Source: Lactifluus volemus
Lineage: Eukaryota > Basidiomycota > Agaricomycetes > Russulales > Russulaceae
DNA length: 48,349 bases
Direction of reading: 5' to 3'
Assembly: GCA_022376515.1 (NCBI GenBank)
Contig: WTXI01000272.1
Coordinates: 1-48,349, forward strand
Shown here: piece after piece, positions 37,342-48,349 of the stretch
Position numbering within the stretch: position 1 is the stretch's first letter
How the letters are laid out: the number at the start of each line of letters is the position of its first letter
Notes under the pieces: model-generated
Seen by the model: the letters and a program-made list of their open reading frames with translations, nothing else
Told to the model about the DNA's origin: nothing
Database searches by the model: none
Translations under genes and position numbers: made by a program

Positions 37342-38373
37342 CTATTCTGGAGCAACGGCCCTGGCGGTGTGTCTGTTACTGCTGAAAGAGCCTCGTAGCC
37401 TCTTGAGAAAGCGGGTTGTATTTTTCTGACCTCGTAAATGGCTAATTTCTCCCTCAATTGCTTCGGTGAACAGCCCTCTGTGAAAGGCTATTAGATGTTT
37501 CCTGATCTTCTCTGGACGGGTCCACTTTATACGACAGAAGGGACACTCCTGTGGCAGTTGGTGCTTGTCTCGGATGTGGCGTTTGAGGTCTTGTGCTCTT
37601 CCATATCTTTTGTCACGACAGGCACCGCAATGCCACTCCGGAGAAGCCCTACCAAGGTACGGCGCACCCTGTGGGCTTCCTGTTGATGGAGGACATCCAC
37701 TGTCTATCCGTTCCAGAGCCTCAGAAGCTTGGTCATCACGGCATTGGAAAGGCGATATTGATATTGGGTGAGGGCCCGTGCCTGAGGTACCTTCCGAACG
37801 CCGCCGCGATGACTGACCTTGTGATACAACCAGGGTTGGGTCTGGGTCTGGGTCTGGGTCGCAGGGATTTGAAAGCTGTACATTTCGCCATTGAGTTGAC
37901 GGCGAGCTGGTCCTCCATTCAGAAGGCTTGTCCCTGCCATGGTGCGGATCGTCGTGCCGTGCGGCGATGTCCTACGGTAGGCGCCCCAATGTCAGGGATG
38001 TCGATTGCGCGATCAGGACTCGAATCCGCTCCCTCACCTGATCTGCTGGAGCGTCAATCGCACAAATCGGGTCATTTGAGAATTGGGTGAACCCATTCCG
38101 GATGCTGTGATTGGGACCGCCGGGTGCGAGGGCCATCAGGAGACCCGTTTCTGGGAGGTGCTCTTCCAAAGGCATGGATGGCCCAGGTGCTGAGTTTCCT
38201 ACCCTCGGAAACCACAGCGACTCTCCATGGGGGCACTTCGTGTTCGTGTCTTGGATACCAGAAAATACTATCTGGGCGGGCTGTTGGACATGGGTATGTA
38301 TCAGTGACCGCTTGAACAACTTTCTACCCAAAGTTTTACCAGGACGTGCGGTTGGGCATGATGAACCCACCAC
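37342..38373 (-). CDS. C2H2 zinc-finger protein, paralogue 1
   Basis: Putative DNA-binding protein. Two exons on the minus strand, 38373-38038 and 37971-37342, joined by a 66-bp GTGAGG...CGTAG intron; 966 nt, 321 residues. Two C2H2 fingers near residue 245-295: C-GA-C-RDKRYGRAQDLKRHIRDK-H and C-PF-C-RIKWTRPEKIRKHLIAF-H. The N-terminus (MVGSSCPTARPGK) parallels the second paralogue at 42,166. A (Asp-Pro)n stretch from a GGGTCT repeat at 37,837-37,860 is special to this copy. The zinc-finger exon is open in a frame that overlaps longer chance ORFs, so frame choice rests on finger homology and length divisibility. Targets unknown. Confidence 0.75.
37837..37860 (+). repeat. GGGTCT hexanucleotide repeat
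   Basis: Four tandem GGGTCT-type units. On the coding (minus) strand they read GACCCA, giving Asp-Pro repeats in the zinc-finger protein; absent in the paralogue. Confidence 0.8.
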
Positions 38374-40302
38374 GCTAAGCTTTGAAGATTAGAACCATTA
38401 CTCTTCTGTGTTCCTAGACTTATGATTAAAGATGGGCTAAACTGCGATGTACATGAATGGCCTACCGAATCCCTCTGGACGGTCCAAGCCTTGGAAGTCT
38501 TGATTTCCCATAGTCATGCTTCTTTTAAACGGCACAACTCGATATCTGGACCTCACGGACTCTGGGTGAGGACTTCGGGAGATATATAGGTAGGCCTGTG
38601 TAGGGGAACGTATACACGATACCAGAGCCACTACCGCAAGGGAAAGGGAAGAGGGACTTCAAGTTGCTTTGAGTCGTAGTTCGCGACTTCACATGAGATC
38701 GACATTTATAACTACCCAGCATATCAATCCTCTACATGCAGACTAGGTCCGTCCTTGGAACGTCTGGATTTAAATTTTCGGTAAATCTAAAAGTAACACC
38801 GTCTTTGGTCTTACCGGCGGTGATAGTAACGGTGACGTGAGTCGTTTAGCGGTGAGCGTCAACAAGCTCCTCCCTTGCTACGCTTTATCTCCCGTCCATT
38901 GTATTAATTTTTTTTTCCCCTTACCACAGAGGAAACCCAGGATACGGGTACGCTTTATTAGGTTACAGGTTATAACACACCACCTCATCCACAACCCAGG
39001 GCAGACCAATCATGTATCCAGGCGCAGGCGATCGAACGTGCCTCAAACCATTCAATTGAATTAGCGATGAAATTCACAGGTGCTAGCGTCGTAAGAACGG
39101 GCCCTTCAATACAGTAGTGCGATTCTCAAACAAGACTGGATGAATCTTCGATTTAGAACTGATCGTTCTCAAGCTCATTCTTTGGAGGTCATCACCGTGC
39201 ATGTTGGCAGGCGTGTTCACGACTGAGAAAGCTGGGACTGTCAAGAAAAAACGCATAGATGGTTCATAGTCCACCCGAGAAGTACGGGAATTCACCCGAT
39301 GGATATGTGAACTTCCTGGGAGACCTGTATTTGGGTTACCAATTAGGTTGGCCCAGATGCCAAGGCCCCCTGACATATCCCGCCGGTCAACGCCTCCCAC
39401 GCTGGAAAATTTGGAAGTTTGGCTGAATGTAGAACAATTGGCGCTATATAATCAACGTAGAGGTGCCTCAGGCATCGCCTTTCAGAGAAAGCGCATTTCG
39501 ATAACGGAACTAACCCTAAAATGTCTATGTGGGTTGACCCAGGCCTAGAACATATCGGCTGTCTTGTCGATCTCGCATGGACACGATATGAAGGAGGCAG
39601 TAAGCGGGGTCATGTATATGCATTATTGTTGTTGAGGGTCCACGAAAGCGGAATTTGACGTGGCCGTTAATGTTCTATAAGGCAACGAGTCTAAAAATTG
39701 AACCGTCAGTGACGCTCACCCGTTGTAATCCCCGCACTGGATATTCATTACAATCGGTCCGTGAGTCTTCACCCACTGACCGGTAGGGAGGAATTCTGAT
39801 TTGTGCCCATGAGAGGAGGCGGAAAGGTGGCTGCACCGCCACGCGCCAATTTGTTGCAGGGTTGGGAATGTTGATAGGCGTCCCGACGTACCAAAAGGTG
39901 GCGATACCCAGCTATTTTCAAAACAAGCTAGACAGCCAGCACAGTAGCCCGGAGAAATGCGGAAGCCATTATTGGGGACTCTATACGGAGCACAGGTTTG
40001 CAGGGACTCACATTACAAATAGCCTAACAAGCTGAAGGAAATGTGTAAAAAAAGTATGACCATACCGCATTTGTCGCTTGTTGTGCTTTCCAGGACAGAA
40101 ATAATACCCCCTTCATTTACGGTTTTATCCCCACAGTATAAAATGATGTCAGTCGCACGCTGGCTGTGCTCTCACCTCATGTCTGGACCTGGGTGTTGTA
40201 GCCTTATATCGGATTTTCAGCTCAAGTAGCTGCAAAAAAAAAATGAAATAAGCGACCCAGGGTCGGAACACGTTGTCGATAGGCGCCGTGAGGATACACA
40301 CC
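38374..40302. other. No supported gene
   Basis: Short ORFs only; the longest (39,400-39,083, minus, 105 codons) shows no domain, no splice context and no copy in the window. Confidence 0.35.
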
Positions 40303-40620
40303 ATGAAGTGGAGTGGCATTTTGTTAGTAGTTATGCTTTGCTGCTCCTTTAGCACTTGCGACAGGCTTCGAAAGAGGCTGTTGCACTACGTTCGACTGGA
40401 GTCTGTGTCTGCAAAGCAAACAGACCCTTTTGTGGCCAGGGACCTGGAAAAAAACATGAGGACGTGGAATGAGCACCATGCTTCGCTGTCGAGGATGCTA
40501 ATACAATCACCTCCGTCGAGTACCACGGCAAGGTTCAAGATTCAATATGCATGGCCTAAGGGAGCTGGCTCCGAGCCGCAACAAGGTGGTTCCACGAGTC
40601 GCTTCTTTTCAGTAGGTTAA
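40303..40620 (+). CDS. Possible small secreted protein
   Basis: Reading from ATG 40303, the ORF starts MKWSGILLVVMLCCSFSTC: a Lys, then a hydrophobic core and small residues, as in a signal peptide. About 85 mostly basic, serine-rich residues follow to TAA 40620. An in-frame ATG lies at 40273. No domain is recognised and no intron is needed. This could be a chance ORF; the signal-peptide shape is the only support. Confidence 0.25.
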   Translation: MKWSGILLVVMLCCSFSTCDRLRKRLLHYVRLESVSAKQTDPFVARDLEKNMRTWNEHHASLSRMLIQSPPSSTTARFKIQYAWPKGAGSEPQQGGSTSRFFSVG

Positions 40621-40641
40621 ACTGGAAGTCAGGCGGAGGTG

Positions 40642-40704
40642 TGTGTTCATAATCGGTTCTGCCGCGTCAACTTGGCGATGCAGAACCAATTATGAATAAA
40701 CACA
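40642..40704. repeat. Inverted repeat (hairpin)
   Basis: Left arm TGTGTTCATAATCGGTTCTG at 40642-40661 (plus C) and right arm 40680-40704 (CAGAACCAATTATGAATAAA, CACA) are reverse complements apart from one mismatch and four extra bases in the right arm. The loop is 17 bp. No flanking target duplication was seen; it could be a MITE end or an RNA hairpin. Confidence 0.75.
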
Positions 40705-41316
40705 GAATACAGTGCTGACGGAGCGGCCCGGAACTCGAACTCAAAGGCAAGGGCTGGGGAATGTGAGCAAGAGAAAATGCATAAAAAGCAGCAGTCTCTG
40801 TATTTCCATTTTCCAGGACAAGTGGTCCAACAGCTGAGAGGGCCGCAAGAAGGACGGATGGGGCTGGGGCCCGGCATTTAATTTGTTTGCCACTGGCACT
40901 CCAGGTACAGCACGTGTTATGATTTGATTGGGATTTGGGGTCGTACTAGTAAGGAGGCGCGAAGGAATCCCGCAAACCCCCTCCTACATCCCACCTCTCT
41001 TGTTCAAGGGCTGGGAGTGCAACTGGTCACACAAGTAAAATGCCATATGACGCCCTCTGCCTCTACAGTACATGGGACAATTCAAGCCGAAGCTGATCCT
41101 GACAGGAACAACATGTAAAGTTATGAAGCACATTCTACAACTCTAGCAACCCTTCTGATTCTTCTCGATACTACTTGTGACGCCTTTTCCCCTTAAAACC
41201 CCTTGTCCTTGCCTCTACTGACTCGAATGATTTCGAGGTGTCGACTCGGAGGGTAGAAACGCTCGCGTTACGTGGACCGTCGGCCTGAGCACCGAGCACA
41301 TCATTCCTTGGGAGCT

Positions 41317-42166
41317 TCAGACTTGACTTGGAACCCCACGATTCGCTATAAAGGACATTGTATCATTACGTCCTCGTAACTGACGAATTTTCTGCCGCTC
41401 TTCCTTGCTAAACCGATCTTTATGGACTTTTTCCAGATGTGCCCTGACGTTTCGGGGGCGAGTCCACTTGAAATGGCAGAATGGACAGTTTTCTGGGGGT
41501 TGGTGCTTGTCGTTAATGTGCCTTTTGAGTTCTTGAGCTCGTCCATATTTTCTATGACAATGTGCACAGCAGTGCCGCACCCGGCGGGAATCACTGCTAT
41601 ATTGCACGGGGGAACTTTGTGCGCTCTCTGTTTGTGGAATCGGTTCACTTTTCACATGTTCAAGAGCCTCGGAAATTTGGTCCCGGTGGATACCTGTCAC
41701 CGAAGTACCTTTTGAACGCCAACATGATGGTACCTCATGAGACCCTTGGTAATCACGACAGGGCAGGCTTGTCCTATGGGGGCGTAGCTGGTCATTACGC
41801 AATTGGGAAGTTGACGACACAGCCGTCTTCCGAGAATGGTGTTCTCTGGTGAGCTGCTGGTCATCCTCTGGAGCGGTGATACACTATGTTCATCAATGTC
41901 AGGATAGATAATGACCTTCTCTCAACCTGATCACGCACCTGTTCTGGTTGAGAACCAGAACCATTCTCGGGAATCTGGACATCCAAGCATGCCCAAAACG
42001 CATCCCAAAAGTTCCGGTCAAAGTTGGGTGTCAACAGAGGACTGGATTCCAGAAAGCCGACAGCTATCTGTGTGGGCCACGTAGTTGGGTATATCAGTTG
42101 CAATTGCGATTTATCCGTTATCAATTGCTTACCGGGCCGTAATGTTGGGGAAGATGGGGGTGCCAT
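41317..42166 (-). CDS. C2H2 zinc-finger protein, paralogue 2
   Basis: Minus strand, exons 42166-41939 and 41865-41317, joined by a GTGCGT...CCAGAG intron; 777 nt, 258 residues. The start MAPPSSPTLRPGK matches the start of paralogue 1, and the exon border falls at the same protein position (after PEQ / ADQ). Two C2H2 fingers: C-AH-C-HRKYGRAQELKRHINDK-H and C-PF-C-HFKWTRPRNVRAHLEKV-H, then a basic tail (RQKIRQLRGRNDT) and stop. Likely nuclear and DNA-binding; regulator role inferred from the fingers only. An upstream exon cannot be excluded. Confidence 0.8.
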
Positions 42167-43999
42167 GACAAATTATGAAGACTCGAGTCGTCACCGGTGG
42201 AATTTTCTGACCCTGCTGTTAAGGAGACAAGCTGACCTCCGATATATACTGGTAGCTTACGGGGGGTTGGTTGGGGATTCAATCCTTGATCACCCCTCAA
42301 GCTAGTTGTATAGTCCATTAGGACAGCACAGTATCTTGTTCTCGCAGGGGAAAGGGATGTTTAAAGGGTGCGTACCACACACTACTGCGGAGGCTTGACC
42401 TCCTTACTTTGTTGCTTTTAAATTCCACTAACCTGACCGCGCGGTCGACAGAGCTGATTCTGGGCCTACTTTTCCAGGCAACGGTGTCAAAATCAAATGA
42501 CTGTGAGCAGCTGCCATATCTTCTCACGGGGTTAACATTACCATTACCAGTAAGTGATGGGGATGTATATGTGCCGTTTCACCATATTCATGTATCTCGC
42601 ATGTGGTTAGTACCTGTGCCTGCTGACGTTATCGACGGCACTTGTCTTTTGTAGTTGGTAACGGGCTGAGCGCTCTTTGCATCATACCTTTTGCTGATAA
42701 TCCCAAATGTTCCACGAGGGAAATGACCAGCTGATACAATGCGCAAAGGTCAGGAACGCCCCATTTGGCCTGATTTCAGAGTGTACCCTAGCCCTTCCCC
42801 AGCGTTCCTGAGCTAGTCCATTTCGAAAAGTACGTGGGCACTTTTTGGTGCCACGGATCCATTACGACTTGGGCGCCTCAAAATCAGGCCAGCGTGTGTT
42901 TTCTCGAACATTGCGGCGCTTTTCATGCCCAAATGCCCTCAAGTCTTAACTTTCAGCAAGGCTTTGACCTTGCGGCGTTTTTCAGTGACCAAATGCAGAC
43001 TCAACTTTTAACCATCAGTCAAATACGCGGTTTTTTTAGAGCTCGCGGCGTGTTTCAGCGCCCAAATGCGTTCTCGTTATTCCTCGAGTCAGGCGTCAGT
43101 CCCTCTCTTAGTTACTCTCGGCACTTTTCAGCGCTCAAACGAAGCTCTCCTAAGTCATAACATCAGACACAAATGCTTTTGAGCTCTCACGATCGCGGCT
43201 CACCAGCGCTCACCCCCCATGGTTCATTTTATTCTACAATTATTTGATTGTTTATGCCTGTTGCCTCTACTTGTAATACTCACAGGTACACAGATCAGAG
43301 GGAGGATCTTTATTTAGTGTGTGTATCCTTTGGTCATCGCCGCTCCACACATCAAACGATACATTTGTGTTATGTGTCCGCAGTCATCGTAACCTGTGGC
43401 GGTCTACAGGTCAAGTATTATAGAGAGGGTTATTAGACAGATGGAGGAATGGAGAGTAAATTGAGATAGTTACGTCTATATCCACTTCAGTTACTGTGTG
43501 GCACCTGGGGGTTTCTGTTGATCCATACTAGGTCATATTTATCCCTTTGTCACTCAAGTCGATGGATGTGATTCCGGGCGAATCTAGATGGGTGCCACGG
43601 CTTCTTCATGTGTACTGTAAATAAAATCGAATCGACGTTCGTTCTATATCCGGATCGCACTTTGCGGCAAGGCGTATTGGAAATAATAACTACGTTCTCA
43701 TGCATCTTCTACTTCATCATGAACAAATGACTTCACACAGTTTCCTACCATCATTCTCCCCATTATTAGCCGCTGGCTGATGAACAACTATACCCACCTA
43801 TGGATCGATAGCCAAATACATCAGGTTGAGGTTGCACAATCGTTATACAGATTCCTTAGTATAGTTCAAGTTCCCAGTGGGTATCAGCAAAAGTTGTTGA
43901 AAAATGATATCCCCATGCCTCGGAAAAACGATCGTCATGTACGCGACCTAGGCGCGTCATTAGTGTTGTCATCGAGATTTCCAACGTGAAATGCAGCTC
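42167..43999. other. No supported gene; repeat-bearing stretch
   Basis: Contains the degenerate tandem array at 42,913-43,200 and the left copy of a dispersed repeat from 43,871. ORFs are short and unsupported. Confidence 0.4.
42913..43200 (+). repeat. Degenerate tandem repeat, about 60-73 bp period
   Basis: A core GCGGCGyktTTCAGCGCCCA plus AATGC recurs near 42,913, 42,972, 43,045 and 43,118, with a decayed copy after 43,165. Spacing is 59, 73 and 73 bp. Confidence 0.65.
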
Positions 44000-44115
44000 T
44001 CAGGCGCGAGAAAAAGTGTCCTGACTATAGTTGGGCCCGATCAATAAAAAGTCACTGATAGGTACCAAGAGTGCGTTGACATCTGGATTGGGCTTTGAGT
44101 TGTGCTTATCCTCAC
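43871..44115 (+). repeat. Dispersed direct repeat, left copy
   Basis: Matches 47,917-48,175 with indels: GTGGGTAT, GATATCCCC, CGCGACCTA-GGCGCGTCAT, CAGGCGCGAGAAAA, then GTACCAAGAGTGC, GTTGACATCTGGATT and GAGTTGTGCTTA. Confidence 0.75.
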
Positions 44116-44800
44116 ACGCCATCTCTACAGGATTCAGGTTACTCCGAAAGACTAGAGTTTCACTTCCAACACGGTCAGGGTTATACCTGACAATGTAAGA
44201 CTTTGGAAGGCTGAAATTCACTTCCTTCCTGAAACTTCCAATCGAAGCGAGGCCAAAAGTTGACTAAGGCGGTTGTTCATGGCAAACTCATGATCCGAAA
44301 CAACCCAAAGATGGTGGATGACCTTTAACCATATATACGCCTCCCCCTGGAACGCTTCATATCTCTCCCAAATGAGAAAATGGACGTACATTGAGTTCCG
44401 CCGCTGCGCCCTGGAGAAATAGAATGATAGACGCACAAACTTGACCTTATGAAGCGTTTTTAAAAAAACGGCATCTGCTGCGTTCCCACCCCGATTCGTG
44501 GCAAACGGGAGCCCAGCTAATCAAATTCAAGATAACACCCGGACCCATCAGGTAAAAGTTCATTACAAGTAACTTGGTATCTTCGTTGAAGACGGCAAGT
44601 CGATCGTGGTTGATGCTGCACAGCGTTTTGACCCCCACACTTCGAGCAGTACCCCTCGGGGATCCAGCACAAGCGCTCGCCCATGTTATCGAGTACCCAG
44701 TTCCCGAACGACTTTTTCTTCTGGAGGACTTCGGAGTCGAGGTGTGCGACTGTTCATTCGGTCTTCGTTTGTATGGGTATGACAGTGTCCACATTCCACA
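44000..44800 (-). pseudogene. Unrecognised coding remnant
   Basis: Three successive minus-strand open stretches in different frames (44,794-44,447, 44,436-44,218 and 44,221-44,000) look like pieces of one protein broken by frameshifts. Examples are WERYEAFQGEAYIWLKVIHH and SDHEFAMNN, then RVGSETLVFRSNLNP. I do not recognise the family. The last piece (KHNSKPNPDVNAL) also reads from the repeat copy near 48,150, so the dispersed repeat may be the 3' part of this former gene. Confidence 0.3.
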
Positions 44801-44949
44801 CCGGATACCAAGCCGTGACTGGATGGACCCTCCATGTATTTGATGTTTGATAAGAAAAAATGGGGATGGAAAGTGGATGCAGGTAATGGGACATCTCGGT
44901 TGAGTGGTGTGTTGTGAATGGGCGGAGGTTCAACGTTCAACGTTCAACT

Positions 44950-45834
44950 GTCAGTCAAATTGCGTAGATGTTTTTTTTTTCAAACGAGGTGTTCGAGGTA
45001 TTGGAGGATCCATCAATAATGGCCTATTTGTACCTTTACTAGTCGGGGTCTTGGCCCCTGAACAAGAATCAACAAATTGATTTCTTTCTGCCCCCTAATT
45101 GGCCCTACCTGATGAGGGGGGACACGTCAGAGCGACGAGGGAGAAGGCCGGAACGGGGGGGGGCTGACATAAGCGCCCCCCACAAATTTTAATTGTACTA
45201 CCGAGTGAGACACAGAAAAGAGGTAAGGTCTGAGGTCACCTGCCGAGAGAACCAGAGAACAAGGAGAAAGGCTGTGCTACCGAGCGAGACAGGTGAAAGG
45301 GGGAGAGAGCAGTCACAATTAGACTTATGTAAACAAAGTTTTAAGTCGATTAATCTCTCACACTCACTGCGCGTGGTGGCAGCACTGCTTTTGGTTGCTT
45401 TATTGCTTCCGCCCTCAGCGCTCAGCGTGCAGTGTCGGTTTTTCAAGGACCAGACAACCCAGGAGCCGATCTAAGGTCGCGAAGCAGAGATGGGAGACTA
45501 AAAAAGGGTATAGCGGACGTCCTCATAGTAATAATCCTTGTTCCTTTATATACGGTGCTGTATAGAAACCCTGCTAGTTCGTATCGACTACGAGGTATAC
45601 CACCTACAACTAGCGCGAAGGATCAAAAACAAGACTAGCAAGTACGATCGGAAATAAAGATACCTATTAGAAAGCTGAAGGACGGCGCCGTCGACGGACA
45701 CCTCTAAAAGAAGCCGAAATTACTTCTCTGATACGGGGGGTGGGATGGGAAATGCTAGTGAAAGAGTGGGGGTTCGTACGGGGGCCGACCATAGCAGGTA
45801 AGCTACAACACCGCGAAATAGGTAGCTGGATCCA
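44950..45834. other. No gene recognised
   Basis: Contains homopurine and G-rich patches (CGGGGGGGG near 45,154; ACGGGGGGTGGGATGGG near 45,734). Nothing coding is supported. Confidence 0.4.
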
Positions 45835-47722
45835 TTATGTGTATTTCAACTCGTCCATGTCGTCGAAAGGCCAGTGCGCCTCGACCTGAGCCCGATCCGC
45901 CTCCGACTCGGCCGCCGCCAATCCATCCTCCTTCAGCTGCTTGCTGCGTGCCATGGCTTCCTCATAGTACTCGACAGGCACCCAGCCCTCCGGCCCGTGG
46001 CCAATCACGGCCCGACACTCCTCTAGAGCTTCATCTACCTCCCTCTGTTCCTTATCTAGCTCCCTCGTCTGGTGTACGTCATCGGGGTCGAACACGACAG
46101 GACACGGCGCGCCTCCCCCTGTGAGCGTCTCCCAGTTTTGTGTTGCGTCTATCAGTGCGACCTTCAGCGCGAGAGTTTCGCCCTCCCACGGGTCGCTGGC
46201 GTGGCGGAAAAGGCGGCGGCGGAACAGATTTTTGGGGTCCGCCAATGCTGCATAATGAAGCTTGTTGTACTTTTCTGTGTTTTTGACGTAGTAGTAGTGG
46301 ACGAGGCGGCGACGGTAGAGTTCCATCTCTTCGCTTTGCTGGTTTTCGTCCAAGTCGTCCAAGCTCTCTGGTGGCAAAGGCCGCGTCATAGATTGCGAGC
46401 CAAGATCATGGATGTTCTGTAGTTGTTGGGGTATACCGGCAAGGAGGAACAGGGGTAGGATCGAGGTGTGCTGCCAGTCGATCAGGCTGACGACTGGCAA
46501 GCTAGAGTCGGGCGGTCTGGAAACGATGATATTGCTCGGCTGGAGGTCAGGATGGCGGATGCGGAAATAACCGAGGGCCGAGTTCCTAGGGATGAGTGAC
46601 GACGCGATGAGGAGATAGCGTTCAAGGTTCTCAATGTGATCCGACGGTGGCTGCTCCTTGTACTGGTAACCTTCCCTCCTTGCGCGTCGGAACGGCAACA
46701 GCGGTCGACCGAACTGTTTCAGATAAGCAAGTTCCTTATCGGCTCCTTGTTTGAGCGCAGCTTCGGCACTTTCGTCTATAGTTATCAGTTAGTTTTAGGG
46801 AGTAATAAAAAAGGCAGAGAGCGGCCTACATGGTCCTCGACTTACGTCGAGCTGAGCCCTTCTGCCATACCACAGAGGCAGTCTTGTATCTGGACCAACG
46901 CAGAACCGCTCGTCCTCCCAGCGGAATGCCCGGACTTCAGCCACCGTCTCCAAGTCGTTTGAATAGTATAGGCTTCCACCTGCCGGAAAGGAAATCGACA
47001 TCATCTTCGACTCGAGTTCAGCAACTTGATGCGTGATGAAATAATGTCCCTTTCCCCTAGGTCAAACCATATATCGCTCAAGCTCGTGCCTTGAGCGAAT
47101 TGCCATAAAGATATACTCGGTCTCTGCCGCGTTGTCCGTCGAAAGCAGAGTATCCGTATACTTCAGGTATAGGCAGACAGAGGACCGGAGTAAGGCCATA
47201 GTAGCGACCTCACTAGCGACGGCGAGTTTCTTGGGAATTGTGACTGGATACGGGATGCGCGCCACCATTTGGAACTGAATCACGCATGGTGATTAAGGAA
47301 TGAGTACGGTTGAACCCACCCTCGGCGAGTTTCTGAGGTCGAGGATATCGCCAGGACTCCGGTCTACGGATGCGGCTGCAAGTCGACATAGCCCATCGAC
47401 GTTGAAGACACGTCTGCGCTCTGCTGGGCGAAGGGCATCGTTGACGCTGAAAACGTTAGAATTACGGGTTAGACAATATACGCCATAGAATAACAAGTAT
47501 GAGACTTACAATCCATCGCCCTGATGTATAGTCAAACAGATCGTCGTTCTGAGATGCGTTGTCGTAAGAACGTACGACGTGGGGGCCAGCGGGTCCGGGT
47601 GGCGAGGAGCTCGAGTTGGAAAAGGGAAAGGAACGCAGTGGGAGTGAGGATGGCGTAGGAGATTGAAGACTGGAACTGCCAGAAAGTCGAAGACGAGCCC
47701 TCGCCCGCTCAAGACGGGTCAT
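45835..47722 (-). pseudogene. AIM9/FMP29-like phosphotransferase (APH fold), frameshifted
   Basis: Mitochondrial kinase-like family with an aminoglycoside-phosphotransferase fold. The minus strand starts at MTRLERARARLRLSG (47722; Arg-rich, import-like), then FDYTSGRW, RRVFNVDGLCRLAA, QMVARIPYPVTIPKK, SDNAA-like EYIFM, MMSISFPAGGSLYY and ERFCVGPDTRLPLWYGRR. It continues across a GTAGGC...CTATAG intron into an open final exon (46775-45835) with the APH loop IRHPDLQPSNIIV and LIDWQHTS. The conserved blocks lie in different frames. Shifts are needed near 47,490, 47,331 (KLAEGGFNR appears only after a 1-nt shift), 47,103 (EFAQGTSLSDIWFD) and 47,030, with a compensating pair near 46,940. So the N-terminal half is broken. 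Sequencing error is an alternative, but several independent shifts make decay likelier. Confidence 0.8.
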
Positions 47723-47916
47723 GCCAACATACGTGGAGAGGCTGCATACTTTTTTTGTTCAGGCGTCGGGTTTCGGTTTCCAACTCCTGTAAGCTAAGTA
47801 GCACGTGTAAGTTTCGTATTGGAAATAAATTACCGAAATAAATAACTAACCGCCCACCCTAAGTTGGGGTTGTACATATTGTTATTTCAATGATCTTCAG
47901 TCCGAGTCCGAGTCTC

Positions 47917-48175
47917 TAGTGGGTATAGCAAAAGTGTTGTGAAAATGACATCCCCGAGCGTCAAAAAAAGAGCCATTACTCAAGCCATTACTGTAATCAT
48001 TTCATATGCGCGACCTAAGGCGCGTCATCATGATTCGTGTTGTTGTCGAAAATTCCAACGCTCGCAGGCGCGAGAAAAGAGGTCCAGACTGACCAATCAA
48101 AAATCGCTGATAGCTAGGTACCAAGAGTGCAGTGCGTTGACATCTGGATTAGGCTTCGAGTTGTGCTTACCCTGT
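47917..48175 (+). repeat. Dispersed direct repeat, right copy
   Basis: Second copy of 43,871-44,115, same orientation, carrying an extra ~25 bp with doubled ATTACT motifs near 47,980. Nothing recognisable lies between it and the window end. Confidence 0.75.
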
Positions 48176-48349
48176 CAACTAAATTAATCCAACTCGTCCA
48201 AGAGCGGGTCGTCTCGTGTATCTATCACACCTCTTCCCCATTCCTTATTCCACCGTCCGGAACCAAGGTCGGAACCACGGCTGCGTCTTGGCCGGCAAAA
48301 CCCGTAACATTCCCATGCACTTTTAACCGCCGGCCCAAAGTCGCATCGA

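Overview
The window is nuclear DNA of a basidiomycete fungus, most likely a mushroom-forming Agaricomycete. The evidence is genes broken by many 45-75 bp introns with GT-AG borders, very short exons, DUF6533-type seven-helix membrane proteins (a family I know from basidiomycetes), Agaricomycete-type kinase-like accessory genes, and fungal versions of housekeeping genes. The species cannot be named from the sequence.

Layout. (1) 1-24,700 is a repeat-built accessory region. It opens inside the last exons of a Ser/Thr protein kinase gene (1-757). About 8 kb of DNA is then present three times (starting near 183, 8,224 and 16,516). Each unit carries a remnant of that kinase tail, a poorly coding spacer and a forward DUF6533 gene (5,420; 10,752; 19,152). 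In units 2 and 3 this gene faces a second, divergent DUF6533 gene on the minus strand (13,631-15,449 and 22,045-23,846), so the window holds five members. The 19,152 copy was traced through 15 exons and gives an uninterrupted 338-residue frame; the others follow the same plan. A kinase-like gene (1,957-3,392) lies inside unit 1 between two copies of a ~500 bp segment, and a ~390 bp inverted repeat (15,437-16,515) has duplicated the 5' end of one DUF6533 gene. (2) 24,700-26,144 has no recognisable gene. (3) 26,145-35,521 is a compact housekeeping block: CCT2 (chaperonin beta subunit), PMT2-type O-mannosyltransferase, SCO1 (copper delivery to cytochrome oxidase), the small complex I subunit NDUFB7/B18 (found by splicing four short exons) and actin. 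All five give complete frames when spliced. (4) 35,522-48,349 is sparse: two paralogous two-finger C2H2 proteins on the minus strand (37,342-38,373 and 41,317-42,166), a frameshifted mitochondrial AIM9-like phosphotransferase pseudogene (45,835-47,722), degenerate tandem repeats, a dispersed repeat and a perfect-looking hairpin.

How the parts relate. The housekeeping genes serve unrelated core functions (protein folding, secretory O-mannosylation, respiration, cytoskeleton) and are simply closely packed; SCO1 and NDUFB7 both serve the respiratory chain and converge. The left third looks like an expanding receptor-like membrane protein array driven by segmental duplication and inversion. Exon coordinates and lengths come from reading splice sites by eye and from conserved protein motifs; no alignment or search was run.
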